From Microscilla marina ATCC 23134 (lineage in GTDB: Bacteria > Bacteroidota > Bacteroidia > Cytophagales > Microscillaceae), in assembly GCF_000169175.1 (NCBI RefSeq), contig NZ_AAWS01000069.1, positions 1 through 40,292 of the forward strand: a DNA stretch of 40,292 bases, in the 5' to 3' direction. A model generated the notes under the pieces. It ran no database searches and had not been told where the DNA came from. It worked only from the letters and a program-made list of their open reading frames with translations. The position numbers and the translations under genes were made by a program. Below are positions 1 to 8,873 of the stretch, piece by piece (positions within the stretch are counted from its first letter, which is position 1; the number at the start of each line of letters is the position of its first letter).

Positions 1-30
1 CTAAGTGAAAACTTAAACAATATGTATACT

Positions 31-1845
31 TTATTTTTTTAAATAAAACACAAACTCACCGCCTTCGTCCCCTACGTTTTTCAAGGGATGCCCAATGGGG
101 GTTTGACTGGCATTGTTCGACACTGCCACTTTTACATATTGAATTAACTCGCTAATAGGAAATCGTTTTTTTTGATTTTGGCTGAGGTACTTCAAAAAGT
201 AAGTAGCAAAAGGACTACTCTCGCCTATGGTGCCGTCTGACACCAGCTCTAAACGCCCCGAAGCAAAGCCCCAACGTGAGCGATACTTTTCTACATTTTC
301 TATATAACCACGTTTACCCTGCGTAAACAACGACCCCGAAAAGCAAGCGTCTGCCACCAAAAATATATGCTTGGCTTTGATCGCCTTGATGTACTTAAGC
401 AGGGTAGAATTGGCGAGGTACTGGGTTTCTTCACCTTTTTGGGCATTAAATGGAATCCAAAAGCCTTCTTTGATGGCAGCGTTATAGTAGCCATGCCCAG
501 AGTAATACAACAACAAATTGTCTTGTCCGGTGAGTTTTTCACGCAAGCTTGACAATTGCTTTAAAATATTTTTGTTAGTCGCTTGTTCGTCATACACCTC
601 TATGGTGTTTTCTTTGGTAAAGCCATAACGTTTCTGGAGTATTTTTGCTACTTTACGAGCGTCAGTAGTGGCATTTATGAGGGGTTTCCATGATTGGTAT
701 TTGTTGATACCCACCACCAACAAATAGTTTTTGCCCGAAGTAGCTACATCAAAATCCAGGTCATCACTATCTAACTTGTTTTTAGTCACTTTTTTAGTGT
801 CTCCTTTTTTGCCTTGGGTATTATTTTTAGTTATTGACTTCACTGGCACTTTGCCCGAAGTAGCAATGATAAGGCGTTTGTCTTTGCCTCCCGAAACAAT
901 CAAGTCTTTGTTTGTATCAAGCGCAAAAACATTACTGCCATGCAAGTCGTAGGTGTCTTCTTCTTCGTTGTGCTCAAATTTGCCACTTTTCCAGACATAC
1001 ACCCTTATTTGTTTATTACACGCCAACAAATGTTTGCCCTTAGGAGTAAACTTTAAATCTCTGATTTCTCCACCATACACTCTTATACTATCATTGTAGG
1101 CAAACTGCTTGTTTTTGTCAAGGCGAAGGCTATATAATTTGTTACGGGTGCCAAACGCCAGGTATTTACCGTTGGGGTGAAAAGCAATCCCGCGAGTCCA
1201 GGATCTTTGGGGGATAAGTTGGAAAAACGAAAACTTTTTTTTGCGCCTTTTATAAACCAATACATTTGCCATAGTGCCTAACAGGGCAAAGTATTGCCCG
1301 TTGGGGCTAAATGCAATAGAACGAAAGTTCTGAAAACGTTTGTGTTGGTAAGGAAAAGATTGCTGTAGTTCAAACTGCTTGCCCTTCCACTGCCAGACTT
1401 TAATTATACCTGTTCGGCTTTGTCGGGCCCTGCCTGCGGTGATCAAAAATTGTCCATCAGGACTGTATTGCACTATAGCAGCACCACCGGTTTTTAGCTT
1501 TTGAACTATCTTCTTTTGGGTAATGTCTAACACACCAACATCGCGAAACGACTGATACTTACTAAATACTAAATGCTTTTCATTGGGGGCAAAGCACAAG
1601 TTCATCCCGTAGTTTGCCGGGTTGTTTTGATAGCTCCATATTTTTTCAAAACTTTGATTCCTTAGTTCTACCCTGTTTTGGTTGGTAGCTACTGCCAGAT
1701 AGGTATTTTTAGCCGAAAGGCGTGCATCAAGGATAAAACCCTTGTAACCCTTTATGGTATGAAATGGTTTGAAGGGAAACGTTTGTGCCTGAATGTTTGC
1801 CATTGTGATTAAAAGACAAACCAATATTTTTATAAGTTTTGCCAT
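31..1845 (-). CDS. Secreted WD40-repeat protein with C-terminal caspase-like (C14) domain
   Basis: The 604-aa product begins with a signal peptide (about 20 residues ending near IQAQ), so it probably acts outside the cytoplasm. Residues about 30-340 are degenerate WD40-type beta-propeller repeats (repeated FSPNGQYFA / FHPNGKYLAF motifs). A low-complexity Lys/Asp linker follows, and residues about 370-600 form a caspase/metacaspase-like peptidase C14 domain. The catalytic dyad is visible: His451 in SGHG and Cys501 in DACFSG, so the enzyme looks active. I chose ATG at 1845; the frame extends two codons to a TTG at 1851, which I consider less likely. Such fusions are frequent in filamentous and gliding Bacteroidetes and in cyanobacteria, but substrates are unknown. 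It is transcribed leftwards and alone, and its stop lies 30 bp from the window edge. The family is confident; the cellular role is not. Confidence 0.9.
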   Translation of the reverse strand: MAKLIKILVCLLITMANIQAQTFPFKPFHTIKGYKGFILDARLSAKNTYLAVATNQNRVELRNQSFEKIWSYQNNPANYGMNLCFAPNEKHLVFSKYQSFRDVGVLDITQKKIVQKLKTGGAAIVQYSPDGQFLITAGRARQSRTGIIKVWQWKGKQFELQQSFPYQHKRFQNFRSIAFSPNGQYFALLGTMANVLVYKRRKKKFSFFQLIPQRSWTRGIAFHPNGKYLAFGTRNKLYSLRLDKNKQFAYNDSIRVYGGEIRDLKFTPKGKHLLACNKQIRVYVWKSGKFEHNEEEDTYDLHGSNVFALDTNKDLIVSGGKDKRLIIATSGKVPVKSITKNNTQGKKGDTKKVTKNKLDSDDLDFDVATSGKNYLLVVGINKYQSWKPLINATTDARKVAKILQKRYGFTKENTIEVYDEQATNKNILKQLSSLREKLTGQDNLLLYYSGHGYYNAAIKEGFWIPFNAQKGEETQYLANSTLLKYIKAIKAKHIFLVADACFSGSLFTQGKRGYIENVEKYRSRWGFASGRLELVSDGTIGESSPFATYFLKYLSQNQKKRFPISELIQYVKVAVSNNASQTPIGHPLKNVGDEGGEFVFYLKK

Positions 1846-1995
1846 GAGCAAGGTAGTTTTTTTTTAGGAATGCTAAAAAAATAAGTCAACTCCAGACTAT
1901 TTACAGTCCTGGTTTATCAGAGAAAAGTTATTTGTATCCATTCCTTATTGAATAAAATAATTTGTGGTATTAAGCATAGTTGGATACTTGATATG

Positions 1996-2003
1996 CAAAT
2001 ATA
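1996..2003 (-). promoter_or_regulatory. Possible -7 promoter motif for the WD40-caspase gene
   Basis: On the minus strand this reads TATATTTG, matching the Bacteroidetes -7 consensus TAnnTTTG. It lies about 150 bp upstream of the caspase gene start. No well-spaced -33 TTG is visible, so it could be chance. Confidence 0.25.
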
Positions 2004-2088
2004 CTATTCTAAACCGTTGAAGGATGGCTCAAGTGAAGCTTATTTTTATTCTGTTTTTTGGATTTAATTTTGGGCAAGCTCTAAAGCC

Positions 2089-2124
2089 AAAACAAACACC
2101 CTCTAATAGAAAGGTGTTTGTTTT
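2089..2124. terminator. Bidirectional intrinsic terminator
   Basis: Perfect 12-bp arms AAAACAAACACC and GGTGTTTGTTTT flank a 12-nt loop. A T-tract follows on the plus strand, and the complement gives T4 on the minus strand. It sits just 3' of the KTSC gene (stop at 2145, minus strand) and would end its transcript before the caspase gene. Confidence 0.8.
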
Positions 2125-2144
2125 ATTATCAATTCAAACATCAA

Positions 2145-2375
2145 CTAATCCCGTACTTTTCTGTAAAGCTCCTTTTTTTTGTTTCGGATGTTGCCGTTAA
2201 AGTAAAGCCCTACTGATTTGGCGTTTTGCATATTCTTAAATTCTTGTTCCGACACATTGGCATACTCGTAGATGCCTCCCCGGCAAAATACTATTTCCAG
2301 TACTTGACTAAACGGGTCATAAGCAGTAGAAGTAATTAGTGAAGACTCAGTGTGGTTTCTCTTAAATTTTGCCAT
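2145..2375 (-). CDS. KTSC domain protein
   Basis: A small 76-aa protein that matches the KTSC domain over nearly its whole length: SSLITSTAYDP, then LEIVFCRGGIYEYANVSEQEF, then NAKSVGLYFNGNIRNK. The KTSC fold is named after a lysyl-tRNA synthetase C-terminal-like motif and is found as small stand-alone proteins in many bacteria; the molecular function is unknown. No signal peptide or membrane segment is present, so it is probably cytoplasmic. It is a single gene with its own terminator downstream and a 295-bp upstream gap towards asnB, in which I see no clear promoter motif. Confidence 0.8.
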   Translation of the reverse strand: MAKFKRNHTESSLITSTAYDPFSQVLEIVFCRGGIYEYANVSEQEFKNMQNAKSVGLYFNGNIRNKKKELYRKVRD

Positions 2376-2670
2376 ATATATAACTATTTAGTGTTCTCTT
2401 ATATATACGTTATTGGCTGGTTTATGTTGGGTTTTTTAGGGTTTATTTAAATATTTAATACGTTGATTATCAGTATTTTGTAAATTAATTTTCAATGAAT
2501 TATAGCAGTAAATACTGTGCTTTTTTTTGGGAATTATTAATTGTTTTTTATGGTTATTTTAAGTTAGCTACTAACCCTCCATTCCCTTTTTAAAAACAAC
2601 ATTATTGAGTGAGTAGCTACCTTAACTATTTGTAAGTAATGTCTCCAATAACTTAAACTTTACTTCATTA

Positions 2671-4581
2671 TTAAGCAAACCACTTTTTCCACCAGTGTTG
2701 AAATACCAGCAAACCCCAAACCCTGGCGTGGGTATCTTCAGGGTTGTTAGATAATAGCTTTTGCTTAATTTTTTGCACTTCTTCTACTTTAAAAATGGCT
2801 TGCTTTTCTACAAACTCATCCGAAAGCAAGTCCTTCATCACCATGTCGTGCAAGTCGTGGCGTAGCCATTTGAGCAAAGGCACTTCAAAACCTTTTTTGG
2901 GACGTTGGTAGAGCTCCTTGGGCAGCACATCACGAAAAGTGTCTTGCACTATTTTTTTGCGATAATTGGCGTCAATTTTATATTTTGCCGGAAGGCTAAA
3001 CCCAAAGTTGACCACTTCATGGTCTAAGAAAGGCACCCGCACCTCCAGCCCGTTTGCCATAGACATGAGGTCTACTTTGGTGAGCATGTCACTGGGTAAC
3101 ACCAATTGCATATCGGTGAGCAATAGTTCGTTAAAATCTTCTACTCCTTCGTGCTGCAGGTGCTGCAAAAGGTCTTGTTTGCGTTCGTCGTACACCTCTT
3201 GGATGGCTTTTGCCCGAATTTTTTCATTAAACAAATCATCTACGTCGCCTTCTTGAGCAAAAGTAGCCCAACTCCAGTAGCGATCTTTTACTGATAATTT
3301 GGCTCCTTCGGCAAACCTTGCCAATTGACGTATTTTGTTGCCTATTTTGCTGCTGCGCGACTTTGGCAAGGCATTCCAAACGCCCGATAATGATTTTACT
3401 AAACCCACCTTCCAACTATTTTGTCTAAGGCGGTACTCGGCCGCGTGTTTGTTGTAGCCCGAAAACAACTCGTCAGCTCCATCGCCCGAAAGTGCTACCG
3501 TTACATGTGCCTTGGTGCGTTGGCTTAGTATATATACTGCAATCGCCGACGAATCGGCAAAAGGTTCATCTATGTAGTTCAAAATTTCATAGATATGGTC
3601 GAGCATGTCTTGGTTTGACACGGAAAAAACGGTATGTTTTGCGCCTATTTTTTTAGCCACCAACTGAGCGTAATTGGTTTCGTCAAAGAAAGGTTCGTCT
3701 TTGTAGCCAATAGAGAAAGTATGCAGTTGATCGGTATGACGTGCAGCCAGGGTAGCAATGACAGAAGAGTCTATGCCACCACTCAAAAACGATCCCAGCG
3801 GTACATCAGACACGAGCCTTTGCTGCACTGAGCGTTCAAGAATTTGGGCAAATTCGCTTTGGGCTTCTTCATAGGTTTTCGCCCCATTGTTGGCTTTGCC
3901 CTGATAGGGAATTTGGTAAAAAGCCTCCTCTGTTTGGTTTTTGCGCCCTTCAACAATAAGGTAGTGCCCGGCAGGTAGTTTGCGTACTTTTTTGAGCATC
4001 GTGTAAGGCTGGGGGATGTAGTTGAGCTGCAAGTATTGCTTAAGACTTACATAGTCTATCTCTTTCTCGATACCAAAGCGGATCAAGGCTTTCATTTCTG
4101 AACCAAAAATCAATTTATCTTCATCCTGGTAAATCAACAAGGGCTTGATACCCAGGCGGTCACGGGCAAACAGCATTCTTTGGGTTTGTTCGTCGTAAAT
4201 GGCAAAGGCAAAAAAACCATTGAATCTTTGCAGACATTTTACTCCTTGGTGGATGTATGCTTGGAGTACTACCTCAGTGTCAGACTCAGTGCTGAATTCA
4301 ACTCCTTGATTTTGAAGGTTTTGCCGGATTTCACGGTAATTATAAATTTCCCCGTTAAATACTATAGTATACCTTTCGGTAGGGTCGGTCATGGGTTGAT
4401 TTGCGGCAGGGTTGGGGTCTATGATTGATAGCCGTGTATGTCCCAGGTTGATTCGTTCGTGTAACGAAGTATTGAGAAAATCAGGGCCGCGTCGGTTAAG
4501 CTGCAGGGTAGCCTGCTGTAGGTTAATGCTAAAAAAACGCCCTAATTCATTAAATGCATAAATCCCGGTAATGCCACACAT
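2671..4581 (-). CDS. asnB: Glutamine-hydrolysing asparagine synthase
   Basis: 636 aa starting MCGITGIY, so Cys2 is the amidotransferase nucleophile after Met removal. This fixes the start at 4581 although the frame is open a further 24 codons upstream. The N-terminal class II glutamine amidotransferase domain (residues about 2-210) contains RRGPD and FNGEIYNY. The C-terminal ATP-pyrophosphatase/synthetase domain contains SGGIDSS near residue 267 (PP-loop) and SGDGADELFSGY. It makes asparagine (or an amide on a related substrate) from aspartate, glutamine and ATP in the cytoplasm. Bacteroidetes genomes often hold paralogues, some in surface polysaccharide loci; the genes beside this one give no such context, so housekeeping AsnB is the simplest call. 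It is divergent from the YceI-like gene. Confidence 0.92.
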   Translation of the reverse strand: MCGITGIYAFNELGRFFSINLQQATLQLNRRGPDFLNTSLHERINLGHTRLSIIDPNPAANQPMTDPTERYTIVFNGEIYNYREIRQNLQNQGVEFSTESDTEVVLQAYIHQGVKCLQRFNGFFAFAIYDEQTQRMLFARDRLGIKPLLIYQDEDKLIFGSEMKALIRFGIEKEIDYVSLKQYLQLNYIPQPYTMLKKVRKLPAGHYLIVEGRKNQTEEAFYQIPYQGKANNGAKTYEEAQSEFAQILERSVQQRLVSDVPLGSFLSGGIDSSVIATLAARHTDQLHTFSIGYKDEPFFDETNYAQLVAKKIGAKHTVFSVSNQDMLDHIYEILNYIDEPFADSSAIAVYILSQRTKAHVTVALSGDGADELFSGYNKHAAEYRLRQNSWKVGLVKSLSGVWNALPKSRSSKIGNKIRQLARFAEGAKLSVKDRYWSWATFAQEGDVDDLFNEKIRAKAIQEVYDERKQDLLQHLQHEGVEDFNELLLTDMQLVLPSDMLTKVDLMSMANGLEVRVPFLDHEVVNFGFSLPAKYKIDANYRKKIVQDTFRDVLPKELYQRPKKGFEVPLLKWLRHDLHDMVMKDLLSDEFVEKQAIFKVEEVQKIKQKLLSNNPEDTHARVWGLLVFQHWWKKWFA

Positions 4582-4896
4582 CAGTTTTGTATTTAGTGAA
4601 TGTAATGTAATTGGTAAAATTACATATTTTAAGCAAAAACCAAAGAATTCCAAATGACATCACAAATAACTACGGCATCTTTTGTTAATAAAAACCTAAA
4701 AGCGATTGATACTGAACCACCCATTCCTCTGTAGCGTTTTGTAAAAAGTTTGTGAAAGGAACGGTAAGCTTTATGCGACAAGCAACAGGCTATACCTGAC
4801 AAGCAACAATCAATACGCGATTAGTAGCAAGTCACTGGTTGACTGCCTACACCGCAAAGTTTAAACTCAACTCACTTATTTTACCTTTTAGTATTT
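4582..4896. other. Divergent intergenic region between asnB and the YceI-like gene
   Basis: 315 bp without an ORF of note. It must hold the promoters of both neighbours, but no full TTG/TAnnTTTG pair is visible; TACCTTTT at 4882-4889 is one base off the -7 motif but very close to the plus-strand start. At 4766-4783 there is a minus-strand copy of the short dispersed repeat whose core is GCTTGTCGCTTAAAGCTTG, followed by AAGCAACAGGC-type repeats. Confidence 0.5.
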
Positions 4897-5436
4897 ATGA
4901 AAAAAACTATTCTAATTTTGTTGGTGATGCTCACTGTAGCAGCCACTGGAGTTTTCGCCCAAACCAAGTGGAAAATAAACAAAGCAGATGTTAAATTTAA
5001 AATAAGAAACGCCGGAATTAATGTATCAGGTTCTTTTGAAGGCTTTAAGGGCAAAATAATTTTTAGCCCCGACAACTTGGCAGGCAGTCGCCTGATTGGG
5101 ATAATTCAAACTGCTACCATCAATACTGGGATCAAGGGGCGTGACCGTCATTTGCGTAAAGAAGATTTTTTTCATGCGATTAAGTACCCGGTAATTAAAA
5201 TGAAATCGACCAAAATAGTAAAGGAAGGCGAGCAGTATGTAGCCTACTTTGATGTATTTATCAAAGGGGTAACCAAAAATATAAAAGTGCCCTTTTCTTA
5301 CGCTAAAAATGGAAATACGGCCACTTTTAAAGCTTCTTTTAAAATCAATCGCCGTGATTTTGGGGTAGGAGGTAAGAGTTTAATCATGAGTAATACAGCA
5401 AAAATTGCGTTGAATATTACTGCGGCGGCTTCTTAG
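4897..5436 (+). CDS. YceI-family periplasmic lipocalin-like protein
   Basis: 179 aa with a clear signal peptide (MKKTILILLVMLTVAATGVFAQ). The mature part has the YceI pattern: W-K-I-N-K-A-D-V-K-F at the start, a GSFEGFKGKIIFSPDNLAGS segment, TATINTGIKGRDRHLRKEDFFHAIKYPVIKMKST in the centre, and KINRRDFGVGG near the end. YceI proteins are antiparallel beta-barrels that bind isoprenoid-type lipids (polyprenyl chains) in the periplasm. Length (about 160 residues mature) is typical. It is a single gene on the plus strand; the next gene starts 180 bp downstream. Ligand and regulation cannot be read from the sequence. Confidence 0.88.
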   Translation: MKKTILILLVMLTVAATGVFAQTKWKINKADVKFKIRNAGINVSGSFEGFKGKIIFSPDNLAGSRLIGIIQTATINTGIKGRDRHLRKEDFFHAIKYPVIKMKSTKIVKEGEQYVAYFDVFIKGVTKNIKVPFSYAKNGNTATFKASFKINRRDFGVGGKSLIMSNTAKIALNITAAAS

Positions 5437-5615
5437 TAAAACTACAAAAATAACCTAACCCATAGATACTGTTCTTTTGGACTACTTTATTTTTTCCATT
5501 TTACTTAGGGTAAAAATACTTAGTTTTTAGACAAGCATTTTGATAAAGTTGGTAGGGGTTTTGTGTGATCAAATCCAGTGTGATTTATTTATATAATTAC
5601 CAAAATTTGACAAAA

Positions 5616-6287
5616 ATGCAGCAAAACTTACTACCTTTTTATAAAAAAATAACCTTGGCCAGCGTTTATATAATGTTCGCTTTGGCAATGTTGTCTTGCG
5701 GAAGCAAGGAAAAAAGCAAGAACTATACCACCAACACCTCTACTACTACCCACAATTCTACCACTACCAATACGCCTCCTCCTGCTCCTATAGAAATAAA
5801 GCTTGGTGATAAAACCTTTGGGGTACTCAGTTCGTGGAATGAAACTGAAACCGCTATTAGTCTGGGAAACAAAGCAATTACCGGAAGGTTGAGCAAAAAC
5901 GACAAAACCAAGTATTATGACCCCGCTGGCGATGTAATTGCCGAAATAAAATACAAGGAAACTAGTTTTAAACTTCGCAAACCTGATGGCACTTTGCTAT
6001 GGAAAGTGAAAATAAAAGATAACAAGATAAAGATTAGCGACAATGCCGAAAATGAGCACCCTTATGAGGTGAAAAAGAAGGAAGGAACTTATAAGATAAA
6101 ACGCCATAATGATGAATTAGGCAAGGTAACTTTTGATGGTAACAACGTAAAGGTAAAAACCTCGGAAGGAACTTTTAAAATGGTAAGCAACAGCGATTCT
6201 TATGCTTTTGGTGTATTGGCGATCAAAGAAATTCCGGCCGAACATCGATTGATTATCATGGCTGAGTTGCTGAAAGGCAAAAAATAG
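5616..6287 (+). CDS. Predicted lipoprotein of unknown function
   Basis: 223 aa from ATG 5616 (an upstream in-frame start at 5565 would spoil the signal). The N-terminus is a lipoprotein signal with lipobox LSCG, lipidated Cys at residue 28, then a Lys/Ser stretch and a Thr/Asn-rich linker (residues about 34-50) and three prolines. The remainder is beta-strand-rich with alternating Lys and hydrophobic residues and repeated elements of the type G-T-(L/Y/F)-x-x-K/V (GTLLWKVKIKDNKIKI, EGTYKIKRHNDELGKVTFDGNNVKVKTSEGTFK), which suggests a repetitive beta structure. I do not recognise a named family. It is probably anchored in the outer or inner membrane facing the periplasm or surface. Confidence 0.75.
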   Translation: MQQNLLPFYKKITLASVYIMFALAMLSCGSKEKSKNYTTNTSTTTHNSTTTNTPPPAPIEIKLGDKTFGVLSSWNETETAISLGNKAITGRLSKNDKTKYYDPAGDVIAEIKYKETSFKLRKPDGTLLWKVKIKDNKIKISDNAENEHPYEVKKKEGTYKIKRHNDELGKVTFDGNNVKVKTSEGTFKMVSNSDSYAFGVLAIKEIPAEHRLIIMAELLKGKK

Positions 6288-6344
6288 TCTGTTCTTTAAA
6301 AGTAAATTTGTGGCAGTGGTTGATGCTTACATTGCCCGAATTTT

Positions 6345-6352
6345 TATATTTG
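6345..6352 (+). promoter_or_regulatory. Candidate -7 promoter element for the glycosyltransferase gene
   Basis: TATATTTG fits TAnnTTTG; a TTG at 6320-6322 lies 22 bp upstream as a possible -33 element. The predicted start would leave a leader of about 50 nt before the ATG at 6412. Confidence 0.45.
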
Positions 6353-6411
6353 ACTCGATTTATACACAAACATTTGAAATTTATACATAACGAACTAAAA
6401 CTCAGAAAAAT

Positions 6412-7317
6412 ATGAAATTGTATTACGCCAATGGTAGTGGACTGGGTCATTTGACCAGGACCTTAGCAGTGATACATACGCTTCAACTCAATCAGGAACC
6501 TATACTGTTATTTACTGCTTCAGATCATACCGATTGCCTGCGTTTGCCCAAAAATGTAGAAATTGTGAAAATACCTACACACTTTGCCAATAACCAACGG
6601 TCGTATCAGAACTGGCTTTGTGAGCAAATAGAGTTTCATCAAATATCAGAAGTGTACATTGACGCTTTTCCTTGCGGTATTGTGGGCGAGTGGAACAACT
6701 TTCCCGACTATATCAAGGTTGACTTTTATCATATTGGGCGGGTGCTCAACTGGCAAAACTATGAAAGGCTTGAGACTAACCGTCCTCCATCATTTAAAGC
6801 TACTTATTTGCTCGAAAACGTAGACCCCAAACACAAGCGTTTTTTACAAATACATTCACAAGAGTTGGTTACCCTTGACCTGAGTTACCCACCAGCAGAA
6901 CTCAACCGCAAAGAGCGTGAACTGGTGAACACCATATTTAGCATTAGCGATAAGCCTATATGGTTGATTGTACACTCTGAACCCCAAGAAGAAGTAAAGC
7001 AACTATGTGCGTATGCTATAGAAATAAGCCAAATAGAAAATGTACAACCTTATTTTGTCATCATTAGCCAAACCAAGCCCTTTAGGTCTATTACCAGCAA
7101 TATACTCTGGATGAATCTATACCCGGCTTTTCCTATGTTTGATAAAGCTGAACGTATATTTTCTGCCTGTGGATTTAATATAATGCAGCAAACAGAAGTG
7201 TATAAAGAAAAGCACATGTTTTTGCCGTTTCAACGACATTACGACAATCAGTTTTTGCGGGCAAAGAAACGCAACTTTGAACAAAAACGACGTAAGTCTA
7301 TTGAACCTCCAGAGTAA
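6412..7317 (+). CDS. MurG-like GT-B glycosyltransferase family protein
   Basis: 301 aa. The N-terminus MKLYYANGSGLGHLTRTLA is the glycine-rich GxGHxxR signature of MurG/UDP-GlcNAc transferase-like GT-B proteins, and the C-terminal part has the donor-site pattern CGFNIMQQTEVYKEKHMFLPF (compare the usual aG.n.i.E......iP) followed by DNQFLRAKK. The protein is shorter than MurG (about 360 aa), with a reduced C-terminal domain. No signal peptide is present, so it should be cytoplasmic. Acceptor and sugar are unknown; it stands outside the murD-ftsW-murG group and next to no other glycan gene. A strong terminator follows directly after the stop codon. Confidence 0.7.
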   Translation: MKLYYANGSGLGHLTRTLAVIHTLQLNQEPILLFTASDHTDCLRLPKNVEIVKIPTHFANNQRSYQNWLCEQIEFHQISEVYIDAFPCGIVGEWNNFPDYIKVDFYHIGRVLNWQNYERLETNRPPSFKATYLLENVDPKHKRFLQIHSQELVTLDLSYPPAELNRKERELVNTIFSISDKPIWLIVHSEPQEEVKQLCAYAIEISQIENVQPYFVIISQTKPFRSITSNILWMNLYPAFPMFDKAERIFSACGFNIMQQTEVYKEKHMFLPFQRHYDNQFLRAKKRNFEQKRRKSIEPPE

Positions 7318-7355
7318 AAAAGCCCTGTTCAAAATTGTTGAACAAGGCTTTTTTT
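7316..7355 (+). terminator. Intrinsic terminator after the glycosyltransferase gene
   Basis: A hairpin with arms AAAAAGCCcTGTTCAA and TTGAACAaGGCTTTTTTT encloses a 5-nt loop and ends in a T7 tract. It begins at the preceding stop codon. It also argues that the next gene starts at 7386 rather than at the TTG inside this hairpin. Confidence 0.85.
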
Positions 7356-7385
7356 GTACAAATTGTGATAAATACCCTCGCCATC

Positions 7386-7883
7386 ATGGGACACTGCATT
7401 ACTGCTATTGTGCTTAAAGGAGACTATGACCAAGCCCTTGCCGAAACCTTCGATTTGTATGGTATACCGTTGGGTTTCGATTTACATTTGTTTTTTATTG
7501 ATCATTACTATAGTGCCTATTGGCAGGAAAAACTAGAAACTACCAAAGTGCTTGACTCTGCAAAAGGGACAAATCACCTGATTTATCCCAATGAATTTGC
7601 CTTGGTAGAACTGTTACAAATGATTGTTTGTTCCCGTTTTGTAACCTTTGCGGTGATAGTTACTGATTACTTTGGTGGTGTGGGCGATCAGTTTGCCCAA
7701 GTATATCAAAACACTGCTTTAGTATCCCCTCATTTCGATACCATCAACAAGGCGTTAGAGTGGTTGGGGGTGGTACCCACCAAAGGGTTAGATGCCTTCG
7801 ACACGGTAGGTTTGTCTAAATACCGCACAAACCCTGATTATTTGGATAAATATGCCGACTTGGCAGACGAGCTTGGGGTGTAG
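7386..7883 (+). CDS. Hypothetical protein, acidic, about 165 aa
   Basis: Starts at ATG 7386 (MGHCITAIVLKG). The frame stays open upstream to a TTG at 7335, but that codon lies inside the upstream terminator stem. The protein is soluble, rich in Asp, Leu and Tyr, with no signal peptide or membrane segment. The visible segments are an N-terminal beta-strand ITAIVLKGDYDQALAETFDLYGI and a central VTFAVIVTDYFGGVGDQFAQVY. The pattern (strand, then an insertion, then an aromatic-rich helix) resembles small single-domain proteins of unknown function; I cannot name a family. It is isolated between a terminator and a 433-bp gap. Confidence 0.65.
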   Translation: MGHCITAIVLKGDYDQALAETFDLYGIPLGFDLHLFFIDHYYSAYWQEKLETTKVLDSAKGTNHLIYPNEFALVELLQMIVCSRFVTFAVIVTDYFGGVGDQFAQVYQNTALVSPHFDTINKALEWLGVVPTKGLDAFDTVGLSKYRTNPDYLDKYADLADELGV

Positions 7884-8316
7884 GTATTTTAGTTCAGGTA
7901 GTTAATGGTTCATAGCAATGACAGGGTTTTAGGTGCCCGCAAGCGGGATGTTGGCATAACCTCCACTAGGCTTACCCTGTTCTACTAATAAGTTTACAAG
8001 TAGTTATAAGTTTATTAGCCAAAAGCCAAGCGTTTTTTTAGTGTTGCTGCATAATTAGCTTACATAGAGCCCTCTATGGTCAGTTCATAATTGAAAAAAT
8101 TGTAATTAAACACCCGTTTTCATTTCATCCCTTTATTTTTTCATTTCATCCCTGTTATTCTCCACTTCTTCTTCAGGCATAACACTAGTAATGGTGCATT
8201 GCTTACCTTTGAATAAATAAACAAAATAGCCTATCAATAGATTTAGTTAGTAATTTGAGCATACCTTAAGCATAGGTATAGGTTTTATTTAACATAATTA
8301 AAAGTTATAAAAACAA
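7884..8316. other. Intergenic region before the DUF2141 gene
   Basis: 433 bp with no credible ORF. It contains a short GC-rich hairpin (CCCGCAAGCGGG at 7936-7947) without a T-tract, and a direct repeat TTTTCATTTCATCCCT at 8117-8132 that recurs at about 8138-8153. No TAnnTTTG motif at a useful distance from 8317. Confidence 0.5.
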
Positions 8317-8733
8317 ATGATACATTACTTTCTAACTCTATGGCTTAGTTTGGGAACAATGAGTAGCCTTGGTGGTGAACTTGCGGTAAGTGTGAAAGAC
8401 ATTCGAACAGTGAGAGGAAAAATCTATATGGCAGTGTATAACCGTGCCGAAGGATTTCTGGAGATTGAGAATGCTGTGGCTACCCAAATTGCCCCTGTTA
8501 CCGGAAAACAGGTGGTGATTCGTTTCCGCAATCTAAAGCCCGGCTATTATGCTATCGCTACTTACCACGATAAGAACAGCGACGGCAAAATGAATAAAAA
8601 CCTGGTGGGGATACCCACCGAATATTACGGGTTTTCGCGCGATGCCCGCGCTCGCTTCAGCGCGCCCTCGTTTGAGGCTGCCCGGTTTTATTACAAAGGA
8701 GGCAACGCCACCACTGTGATTCATCTAAAATAG
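8317..8733 (+). CDS. DUF2141 exported protein
   Basis: 138 aa with a short hydrophobic N-terminus (MIHYFLTLWLSLGTMSS) acting as signal peptide. The mature part matches DUF2141: a strand LAVSVKDIRTVRGKIYMAVYN, then FRNLKPGYYAIATYHDKNSDGKMNKNLVGIPTEYYGFSRDA. The HDxNxDGKxxxNxxGxPxExYGFS motif is the family hallmark, and the acidic loop may bind a metal ion. Function is unknown; Bacteroidetes usually encode several, often beside TonB receptor genes. Here the TonB receptor starts 140 bp downstream on the same strand, so the pair may share a role in the envelope. Confidence 0.85.
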   Translation: MIHYFLTLWLSLGTMSSLGGELAVSVKDIRTVRGKIYMAVYNRAEGFLEIENAVATQIAPVTGKQVVIRFRNLKPGYYAIATYHDKNSDGKMNKNLVGIPTEYYGFSRDARARFSAPSFEAARFYYKGGNATTVIHLK

Positions 8734-8873
8734 TAATTTCCTGCTTTTGGTGGGGTGTTGAATCGTGAAAATGGTGGTGTTTACTCAAGGCAAGTGAGTT
8801 TAATTACGAATGACTTGAGTGTGCTTGTAGCTAATTACTTGTCACTACTTACATACAATAACCATAGAAAACG

